Source: JAYTJL01 sp043731125
GTDB lineage: Bacteria; Patescibacteriota; Saccharimonadia; Saccharimonadales; UBA10212
NCBI GenBank assembly: GCA_043731125.1
Contig: JAYTJL010000054.1
Coordinates: 1 to 6,704 of the forward strand
Reading direction: 5' to 3'
DNA: 6,704 nucleotides
How positions within the stretch are numbered: the first letter of the stretch is position 1; each line of letters begins with the position of its first letter. The notes beneath the pieces were generated by a model. The model was not told the DNA's origin. It did no database searches and saw nothing but the letters and a program-made list of their open reading frames with translations. Shown here piece after piece: positions 1 to 5,397 of the stretch. Position numbers and translations under genes: made by a program.

Positions 1-1
1 T

Positions 2-919
2 GACAAGGAATTTGCCAAGTCATTAGTAAGTGATACTGGGGCTGATGTTTTTGTGCAAGACGGTTTTGGCGTAGTCCATAGGGCTCACGCGAGCACGCAT
101 GCTGTTGCCAAGTTGTTGCCGGCGGTGGCTGGACTACTGCTGGAAAAAGAGGTGGACACAATCAGTTCTGCAATAGAAAACCCCAACAGACCACTGACCG
201 CCATAATTGGCGGTGCCAAAATATCTGACAAAATAGATATATTAAGAAAGCTTTTACATAAAGCCGATTGTATAGCTGTGGTTGGTGCAATGGCGAATGA
301 TTTTCTGCTTGTAGAGGGCGATCGCATGGGTAAAAGTCTGGTAGAGAAAACAGAACTTGAAACGGCGCGGGAAATCCTAGAAGAGGCCAGGGCGCTGGAG
401 AGGAAAAAGGCTTTTCAATTTATATTGCCGGTGGACGGTGTGGTTTCAACAGACATGGGGGGCAAGAAGAGTACTAGAATTGTTGACTTTGATGGGCATT
501 ATATTTCTGATGTAGAGAGTTACCCTAAAAAGCCAGACTATGCCGCTCATAACGTGTTAGCCGAAGAGTTAGTGTTAGACATTGGACCGATGAGTGCAGC
601 TAGGATTGCTGGTGTTGTTAGCATGAGTCGAACCGTCATTTGGAACGGGACCTGCGGGGTGACAGAAACCAAAGGAATTGCTGGCGCTCATGCCCCATTT
701 TCTAACGGCACAAGAACGGTAGTGGAAGCAATAATAGGCAAAAGCAACAAGCATGCCAGCCGGCCGTTTTCTGTAGTCGGCGGTGGTGACACCGTTGGTT
801 ATGTCGAAGAAAACGGCTTGCTGGAGCATTTTAACCATGTTTCCACTGGTGGTGGAGCAAGTCTAGAGTTGATGGCTGGCAAAAAGTTGCCAGGAGTGGA
901 AGCTTTACTTTCTGCCTAG
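2..919 (+). CDS. pgk: Phosphoglycerate kinase, 5'-truncated by the window edge
   Basis: Phosphoglycerate kinase moves a phosphate between 1,3-bisphosphoglycerate and ADP in glycolysis, in the cytoplasm. The open frame runs in from base 2 and ends at TAG 917-919. The first 17 visible residues, before the GTG at 53, already match the family, so that GTG is an internal Val and not the start. Seen in order: VQDGFG then HRAHAST (substrate-binding end of the N-domain, bases 53-97), GGAKISDKI (start of the nucleotide domain, about 211-237), WNGTCGVTE (641-667), GGGDT (779-793) and STGGGASLEL near the C-terminus. About 305 residues remain; by comparison with the family about 115-130 N-terminal residues lie outside the window. 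The WNGTCGVTE motif departs from the usual WNGPxGVFE. Identity is secure from several family motifs. No promoter is visible, and the next gene starts 218 bp downstream with its own promoter. Confidence 0.96.
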   Translation, partial: DKEFAKSLVSDTGADVFVQDGFGVVHRAHASTHAVAKLLPAVAGLLLEKEVDTISSAIENPNRPLTAIIGGAKISDKIDILRKLLHKADCIAVVGAMANDFLLVEGDRMGKSLVEKTELETAREILEEARALERKKAFQFILPVDGVVSTDMGGKKSTRIVDFDGHYISDVESYPKKPDYAAHNVLAEELVLDIGPMSAARIAGVVSMSRTVIWNGTCGVTETKGIAGAHAPFSNGTRTVVEAIIGKSNKHASRPFSVVGGGDTVGYVEENGLLEHFNHVSTGGGASLELMAGKKLPGVEALLSA

Positions 920-943
920 AGACAAAAAAATGTTCAACGGGAA

Positions 944-1028
944 TCAACGAGGTCAATCCGCAATGAATAATCAATGTCATTATTGCACCTAATGATTTAA
1001 TCATTTCTGCATTCATTGTCCTCGTTGA
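944..1028. repeat. Large imperfect inverted repeat between pgk and tpiA
   Basis: Bases 944-952 (TCAACGAGG) are the exact reverse complement of 1020-1028, and 961-968 (CAATGAAT) of 1011-1018. Together they make 17 pairable bases with an asymmetric internal loop (8 nt against 1 nt) around a loop of about 42 nt. That loop holds a second small palindrome, AATGATT-T-AATCATT, at 991-1005. No U-run follows on the + strand, so it is not a standard intrinsic terminator. It lies just after the pgk stop and could cap or stabilise the pgk mRNA 3' end; that role is inference. Part of the symmetry comes from the 9-bp units lying in both orientations. Confidence 0.55.
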
Positions 1029-1076
1029 CCACGTTGCACTCGTTGGTCCCATTGATCCCATTGACCACGTTGACGC
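1014..1076. repeat. Degenerate 9-bp tandem repeat, seven units
   Basis: Seven consecutive 9-base units start at 1014, 1023, 1032, 1041, 1050, 1059 and 1068. They are CATTGTCCT, CGTTGACCA, CGTTGCACT, CGTTGGTCC, CATTGATCC, CATTGACCA and CGTTGACGC. The shared core is C[G/A]TTG followed by a variable tail. An exact 12-mer, TTGACCACGTTG, recurs at 1025-1036 and 1061-1072, exactly four units apart. Upstream, at about 934-976, the opposite-orientation core (CAACG/CAATG) appears several times with less regular spacing. The array is decayed rather than freshly expanded. No coding role is supported, and its origin and function are unknown. Confidence 0.7.
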
Positions 1077-1104
1077 ATTTTGACCTTTCTAAGAGCACTA
1101 ATTT

Positions 1105-1113
1105 TGGTACAAT
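1105..1113 (+). promoter_or_regulatory. Extended -10 promoter for tpiA
   Basis: TGG-TACAAT: a TGn extension at 1105-1107 and a -10 hexamer at 1108-1113, one mismatch from TATAAT. No good -35 lies 16-18 bp upstream. The TTGACC at 1080-1085 is 22 bp away, too far for a normal spacer, and resembles the neighbouring repeat units. Transcription should start near 1120, leaving a short leader before the tpiA ATG at 1138. The near-identical TGA-TACAAT before the gene at 5398 strengthens the call. Confidence 0.6.
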
Positions 1114-1126
1114 AAGGATAAGAAGT

Positions 1127-1141
1127 ATGGGTGGTAAATGA
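1127..1141 (+). other. Possible four-codon leader ORF overlapping the tpiA start
   Basis: ATG GGT GGT AAA TGA encodes Met-Gly-Gly-Lys, and its stop overlaps the tpiA ATG in the string ATGA. An AGGA at 1115-1118 sits 8 nt before this mini-ORF, an ideal Shine-Dalgarno spacing, but 19 nt before the tpiA ATG. tpiA itself has only the poor GGGTGG (1129-1134) in front. Ribosomes could therefore load on the mini-ORF and re-initiate at tpiA. If transcription starts near 1120 the AGGA would be outside the mRNA, which argues against this. Chance is a serious alternative for so short a frame. Confidence 0.22.
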
Positions 1142-1935
1142 GAAAAGTACTGATAGTTGGGAATTGGAAGATGCACTTGAATGCAAGCCAGGCATCACTT
1201 TTGGTGCACCGACTTCAAGAGCACATAAAACTCTACCGAGACATTGAAGTGGTATTGGCGCCTAGTATGTTGACACTGCAGCCTATGAGCGTCCAAATAG
1301 ATCGCCGTAAATTTCGGCTAGCAGCGCAGAATGCCTATAGTATTGATGAAGGCGCATTCACAGGAGAAGTTAGTTTTACGATGCTAAGAGACCTTGTGCA
1401 CTATGTAATTATTGGGCACTCTGAAAGGCGACATGTTTTTGGAGAAGACCTAGATATGATCAGGGACAAAGTAACTGCCGCGGTGCGCAATGAAATCACG
1501 CCTATCCTCTGTGTTGGAGAAACCATGCATGAACGGGCCAGCGGAGAAACCAAACAAGTCCTGCACGACCAGCTAATGACGGCGCTACACAATTTGACAG
1601 CGTCAGAAGCGCGACATCTAGTCATTGCCTATGAACCGGTCTGGGCCATTTCTAACGGTGAAGATTTTGGTAAGCACGAAGTACCATTGCCGCAGCACGT
1701 AGCTGAAATAGTCCACTATATACGCGGATATATTCGCGATATTTTTGGCCCAAGAGCAGCAACTCACGTTAGGGTGTTGTACGGCGGCAGCACAACGCCA
1801 GATCTAGTGAGACCATTTTTAGAAGTCGATGGAGTTGATGGTTTTTTGGTGGGCGGAGCCAGCCTGAATTATCATAGTTTTTCACAAATAGTTAATAATG
1901 CTTATAATTATCATAGAGAAAGAGATAACGAATAA
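1138..1935 (+). CDS. tpiA: Triosephosphate isomerase
   Basis: Interconverts dihydroxyacetone phosphate and glyceraldehyde 3-phosphate as a cytoplasmic TIM barrel. The 265 residues are slightly above the usual 250 or so. Catalytic residues are all visible: N9 and K11 in GNWKMH, H94 in IIGHSERR, and E166 in AYEPVWA. Also present are the AQNAY...GAFTGEVS segment (63-79), the phosphate-binding YGGS (215-218) and GGAS (239-242). The ATG at 1138 places GNWKMH at residues 8-13, as expected. Oddity: loop 6 after EPVWAI reads SNGEDFGKHEVPLPQ instead of the nearly universal GTGKTA-type hinge, with about five extra residues. An extended -10 promoter lies just upstream, and the next gene begins 2 bases after the TAA, so the two are probably one transcript. 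Confidence 0.97.
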   Translation: MRKVLIVGNWKMHLNASQASLLVHRLQEHIKLYRDIEVVLAPSMLTLQPMSVQIDRRKFRLAAQNAYSIDEGAFTGEVSFTMLRDLVHYVIIGHSERRHVFGEDLDMIRDKVTAAVRNEITPILCVGETMHERASGETKQVLHDQLMTALHNLTASEARHLVIAYEPVWAISNGEDFGKHEVPLPQHVAEIVHYIRGYIRDIFGPRAATHVRVLYGGSTTPDLVRPFLEVDGVDGFLVGGASLNYHSFSQIVNNAYNYHRERDNE

Positions 1936-1937
1936 TT

Positions 1938-3188
1938 ATGCCAGACGACAAAGTATTTGACATGAAACAACCAGGACACGGTAGCCCCAGCGCAAGTGGC
2001 CGCCCAGTTATTGTTGGTCACCACCCGACAATGGCTGACCCAATGCTGAGGCCAATGTCACACACTCATCCTAGCCCGGCTGGCCCAATATCATTAACAC
2101 CCCATGACAATCTCCGGTCATATCAGCCGAGTGAATCATTTTCAACACCCTCGGCTGATCCTGTTCAACCCGCACAGCCTGCGCCAGTATTTCCACCTAC
2201 CCCACCGGCTGAGACATCATATGACTCAACTGCTCTGGGTACGTTAACAACCCCCCCACTCACCTCGGAAACTGTTCCTGTGCCGTCTACCGAAACTCCT
2301 CCCGCCCCGACTGATAGGACTACACTGGGCGCATCGTCATCTCTCAATCAGACTCAAACCGTAGCACCATTGCCGGGGCAAGAGCAAATTCAGCACGCCG
2401 TGCATCACGAATTGCCGATTGTTGAATCAAGGTCTGGGTCTTCAATAATTAAAAAAGTACTTCTTCTGCTAGTCCTGCCCCTCCTGCTGATTGGCGTTGG
2501 TGCGTATTTGGTCTTGGACGCTCAGCTAGTAGACAATAAAATAAAGCTTCCGTATGAATTTTTCAAAGAGAAAACTATCGTAGTAGTTACCCCAGCCAAA
2601 ACAAATCAGAGTAGTTCACAGCCAGTTAATAAAGTCCCGACCGGTTACAGCGCCTATGATGACAGTGCTTTGCCGTTTAGCTTTAACTACCCAACTAGTT
2701 GGGGTGCGCCTACGGTCACTACAGAACAGGGCTTTACTAAGCGTGGTGGTGATAATAAGTCGGACGGGACTTATGCATATTTGGTTGGGTTTGCTACCAA
2801 TAGAGATGTCCAAATGGCCATTACCTCTTCTAAGTACTTGCCGCCAGCACGCGGAACTTTGTATTATGATTTTCTGTCGTGGTGTGTGAACCCTGCTGAC
2901 AAAAAAATATACAAAAGCATCCTAGCATTTACAACCAGCGGTGGGATAGATACGCCAACACAGCCTACCTGTAACCAGGGATCGCTGAGTGATGCGACCA
3001 CTATTGACGCATCGACTATTGTCCAGGCTGATACTAAAGCCGCAGACGGTTCGTCTCTTGGGGATGTTTACACTAAAAACCTGAGCGATCCAAATATCAC
3101 AGTTGTACGCATAAAAGACGCAACTCGTAAAAATGGTGCTGATATTAAAATCATCCTCAATAACGACCTTGCTTCGAGCACGAATTAA
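1938..3188 (+). CDS. Uncharacterised single-pass membrane protein with Pro-rich cytoplasmic region
   Basis: Not recognised as a named family. The 416 residues fall into three parts. Residues 1-165 are low-complexity, rich in Pro, Thr, Ser and His/Gln, and probably disordered. One strongly hydrophobic helix spans about 174-194, preceded by K172-K173, which predicts N-inside, C-outside. An outer domain covers about 235-412, opening with LPFSFNYPTSWG (245-256), a pattern reminiscent of small PsbP-like or lipoprotein outer domains; that likeness is weak. The outer domain has just two cysteines, C316 and C345, which could form a disulfide. No signal-peptidase or lipobox site is seen. The ATG at 1938 follows the tpiA stop by 2 bases, with only a purine-rich AGAGAAAGAGA (1915-1925) as a poor RBS. 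The ATG at 1962 (M9) is an alternative. Cotranscription with tpiA is likely, but no functional link is evident. Confidence 0.85.
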   Translation: MPDDKVFDMKQPGHGSPSASGRPVIVGHHPTMADPMLRPMSHTHPSPAGPISLTPHDNLRSYQPSESFSTPSADPVQPAQPAPVFPPTPPAETSYDSTALGTLTTPPLTSETVPVPSTETPPAPTDRTTLGASSSLNQTQTVAPLPGQEQIQHAVHHELPIVESRSGSSIIKKVLLLLVLPLLLIGVGAYLVLDAQLVDNKIKLPYEFFKEKTIVVVTPAKTNQSSSQPVNKVPTGYSAYDDSALPFSFNYPTSWGAPTVTTEQGFTKRGGDNKSDGTYAYLVGFATNRDVQMAITSSKYLPPARGTLYYDFLSWCVNPADKKIYKSILAFTTSGGIDTPTQPTCNQGSLSDATTIDASTIVQADTKAADGSSLGDVYTKNLSDPNITVVRIKDATRKNGADIKIILNNDLASSTN

Positions 3189-3218
3189 TCCACCATCGTA
3201 GGCTGGTGACTTGATCGC

Positions 3219-3227
3219 TGGTAAAAT
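3219..3227 (+). promoter_or_regulatory. Extended -10 promoter for pcrA, predicting a leaderless mRNA
   Basis: TGG-TAAAAT: TGn at 3219-3221 and a -10 hexamer at 3222-3227. Only 8 bases separate the hexamer from the GTG start at 3236, so transcription should begin about 0-3 bases before the start codon. No Shine-Dalgarno sequence occurs in CCATAAC just upstream, which agrees with leaderless initiation. There is no clear -35; TTGATC at 3211-3216 is too near. GGTA-AAA-TACC (3220-3230) is a small palindrome over the element and may be chance. Confidence 0.5.
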
Positions 3228-3235
3228 ACCATAAC

Positions 3236-5374
3236 GTGAAGAATGATTTATTCGGGGGACTAAACCCGCAGCAGCGGGTGGCGGTAGAGACAACAGAGGG
3301 ACCAATGCTGATATTGGCTGGTGCTGGCAGTGGAAAAACCAAGACACTGACTCACCGAATTGCCCACATCCTTGCCAGTGGACTTGCTACCCCGTACAAC
3401 ATTTTAGCGGTCACCTTTACCAACAAAGCTGCTGCTGAAATGCGCACTAGAGTTGCCAATTTGAGCGGTAATAACGCCGACAACCGTGGCTACATGCCAT
3501 ACATGGGAACCTTCCACAGTATTTGCGTACGGCTATTGCGTGCTGATGGCGAATCGGTTGGCATACCACGCAACTTTATAATTTGGGATGAAGGTGATAG
3601 GCAGGCTGCTGTTAAAAAAGCAGCTAAAGATGCAGCTATCAACGAAAAAAGTTTTACTCCAAGCCTACTAGGGTCACTTATCAGCAAAGCTAAGAATGAT
3701 TTGATAACTCATAGTCATTTTCTTGAGACTTTTGGTGATAGTCCGGCGACCCGAGCAGCAGCTAGGGTTTTTCCGCTATATGAAAAACAACTCCGTGATA
3801 GTCTGGCTCTAGACTTTGATGATTTGATTGCCCGAACGGTAGAAATGTTGCAGTCACAACCTCAAGTCCGGGGTAAATGGCAAACGCAGTTTCGCTACAT
3901 AATGATAGATGAATACCAAGACACTAACGCCGCCCAATACCAGCTGATAAAACTACTAACAGCGGGGCACAATAACATCGCGGTGGTTGGTGACGACTGG
4001 CAAAGTATATATTCTTGGCGGGGAGCGGACTTTCGGAATATATTGAATTTTGAAAGAGACCATCCTGGCTGTACTGTCATCAAACTGGAACAAAACTATC
4101 GGAGTACCAGCAACATTTTAAATGCCTCACACAACGTTATCATGGCTAACAAAACGCGGAGTGAAAAACAACTTTGGACTGATGCTGGCGACGGGCCACC
4201 AGTGAAAGTTCACACCGCATCTTCTGAAAGACATGAGGCACAGATGGTGGTTAGGCTGATATCTACAGCGGTGAGTAGTGGACGGCGATACCGCGACTTT
4301 GCGATTCTTTATCGTACCAACGCTCAGAGTCGAGTCCTAGAAGAGGCTTTTGTCCGTCATGGACTCCCATACAAAATAGTTGGTGGAGTGCGTTTTTATG
4401 ACCGAAAAGAAATAAAAGACCTTCTGGCCTATTTGAAATTAATTTATCAGCCGCAAGACCAAGCCAGTTTTGACAGAGTTATTAATGTGCCGGCGCGCGG
4501 TATTGGTGCTAAGAGCCTTGAGTCCTTTGAGCTGTGGAGGGTAGGTGCTGGACTGTCGTTGTCGGTTGGGCTTGAGCGGGTTGCGGAATGTCCTGGTCTT
4601 AGTAGCAAGGCTAAAGCTGGCCTTGTCCAAGTAGCCTCTCTGTTAAAGGACTTTGCAGAGCAGTCCGACTCTTTGTCACCTGGTGCGATTGTTGAGGGGC
4701 TCGCCCGGCGGCTGAATTATTTCGAGTACCTCAATGATGGGACCATACAAGCAGAGGCTCGAGCGGAAAACGTCAAAGAGTTTATTGGCGTGGCCGCCCA
4801 GTACGACAGCGGTAGTCTTGCTGATTTTATAGAAGAAGTTTCACTTGTGGCAGAGCCCGAAAAGCAGGGAAATACTACAGATGTAGTGACTTTAATGACA
4901 CTGCATGCCGCTAAGGGTTTGGAATTTCCAGTAGTGTTTATAACTGGACTAGAAGAGGGGATATTTCCCCACAGTCGAGCGCTATACGAGTCTAGTGAAA
5001 TGGAAGAAGAACGCCGTCTGATGTACGTGGGAATGACTAGAGCTAAGGAGCAGTTGGTACTACTATATGCCACAGTCCGTAACCTATACGGAAGTTCGGC
5101 CGCTAACGCCCCCAGTCGGTTTATATCTGACATTGAGAATGTAGAACAAGTTCATATGGCTAGCGAGGGTTTTGTGACTGCCTCGACTCAGCAGTTTTCT
5201 AGCGAACCACGCTACGTTGTAGAGTTGGCCGAGGGTGATGTAGTAGAGCACCAGTTATTCGGGAGAGGTACGGTGGTCGAGTTGGAATCGGACTTTGCGA
5301 CAGTATATTTTAAGGGCAAGGGCAGCAAACGGCTCAACACGGCTTTCGCACCGCTGAAGAAAGTCGAACTTTGA
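3236..5374 (+). CDS. pcrA: ATP-dependent 3'-5' DNA helicase, PcrA/UvrD type
   Basis: SF1A helicase that unwinds DNA in nucleotide-excision and mismatch repair and clears replication obstacles, in the cytoplasm. The 712 residues match the family length. Motifs in order: Q-motif Q12-Q13 in LNPQQR; Walker A AGAGSGKT (28-35, K34); Ia TFTNKAAAEMR (60-70); Walker B/II IDEYQDTN (224-231, D225, E226); III GDDWQSIYSWRGA (252-264); IV QNYRS (286-290, R289); V TLHAAKGLEF (555-564); VI MYVGMTRAKEQL (596-607, R602). After a short linker, about 666-712 (EGDVVEHQLFGRGTV...FAPLKKV) is the PcrA C-terminal Tudor-like domain, known in relatives to bind RNA polymerase; this favours pcrA over rep. The GTG at 3236 is chosen because the next in-frame Met (M24) would remove the Q-motif. 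Motif III has W255 where Asp is commonest. Its TGA stop lies inside the next gene's promoter. Confidence 0.96.
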   Translation: MKNDLFGGLNPQQRVAVETTEGPMLILAGAGSGKTKTLTHRIAHILASGLATPYNILAVTFTNKAAAEMRTRVANLSGNNADNRGYMPYMGTFHSICVRLLRADGESVGIPRNFIIWDEGDRQAAVKKAAKDAAINEKSFTPSLLGSLISKAKNDLITHSHFLETFGDSPATRAAARVFPLYEKQLRDSLALDFDDLIARTVEMLQSQPQVRGKWQTQFRYIMIDEYQDTNAAQYQLIKLLTAGHNNIAVVGDDWQSIYSWRGADFRNILNFERDHPGCTVIKLEQNYRSTSNILNASHNVIMANKTRSEKQLWTDAGDGPPVKVHTASSERHEAQMVVRLISTAVSSGRRYRDFAILYRTNAQSRVLEEAFVRHGLPYKIVGGVRFYDRKEIKDLLAYLKLIYQPQDQASFDRVINVPARGIGAKSLESFELWRVGAGLSLSVGLERVAECPGLSSKAKAGLVQVASLLKDFAEQSDSLSPGAIVEGLARRLNYFEYLNDGTIQAEARAENVKEFIGVAAQYDSGSLADFIEEVSLVAEPEKQGNTTDVVTLMTLHAAKGLEFPVVFITGLEEGIFPHSRALYESSEMEEERRLMYVGMTRAKEQLVLLYATVRNLYGSSAANAPSRFISDIENVEQVHMASEGFVTASTQQFSSEPRYVVELAEGDVVEHQLFGRGTVVELESDFATVYFKGKGSKRLNTAFAPLKKVEL

Positions 5375-5380
5375 TACAAT
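5372..5380 (+). promoter_or_regulatory. Extended -10 promoter overlapping the pcrA stop codon
   Basis: TGA-TACAAT, where the TGA at 5372-5374 is both the pcrA stop codon and the TGn extension, followed by the hexamer TACAAT at 5375-5380. No strong -35 is seen at the proper distance (CGCTGA at 5352-5357). The start point should fall near 5387, 10-11 bases before the ATG at 5398. It gives the downstream wall-protein gene independent expression despite the 23-bp gap after pcrA. Confidence 0.55.
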
Positions 5381-5384
5381 AATC

Positions 5385-5388
5385 AGGA
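5385..5388 (+). promoter_or_regulatory. Shine-Dalgarno site of the wall-protein gene
   Basis: AGGA ending 9 bases before the ATG at 5398, followed by a T-run (5392-5397) that keeps the start region unstructured. It supports this ATG. If transcription starts from the promoter at 5375-5380, the site lies at the extreme 5' end of the mRNA and may be partly lost; it would be fully present on read-through mRNA from pcrA. Confidence 0.45.
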
Positions 5389-5397
5389 TAGTTTTTT

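Noticed and set aside
53..55. GTG as the start of pgk
   Set aside because: The frame is open to base 2 and the upstream residues (DKEFAKSLVSDTGADVF) match the PGK family, so the gene simply begins before the window.
1080..1113. TTGACC-TACAAT as a standard -35/-10 promoter
   Set aside because: The spacer is 22 bp, well beyond 16-18, and TTGACC recurs in the adjacent repeat units. The extended -10 alone is the better reading.
1013..1198. Minus-strand open frame with a tripeptide repeat (RGQ/WDQ units)
   Set aside because: The repeated Q-containing triplets are only the 9-bp DNA repeat read on the other strand. The rest of the frame is antisense to the start of tpiA and has no family likeness.
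3191..3208. CACCA...TGGTG inverted repeat as a terminator after the membrane-protein gene
   Set aside because: Only a 5-bp stem with an 8-base loop and no U-run after it; too weak to support.
2922..3347. 141-residue minus-strand open frame across the pcrA start
   Set aside because: It is antisense to the end of the membrane-protein gene and the pcrA Walker A region, both well supported on the + strand, with no recognisable motifs.
4717..5133. 138-residue minus-strand open frame inside pcrA
   Set aside because: It lies wholly opposite conserved helicase motifs V and VI. Composition is Ser-rich and uneven, typical of an antisense shadow.
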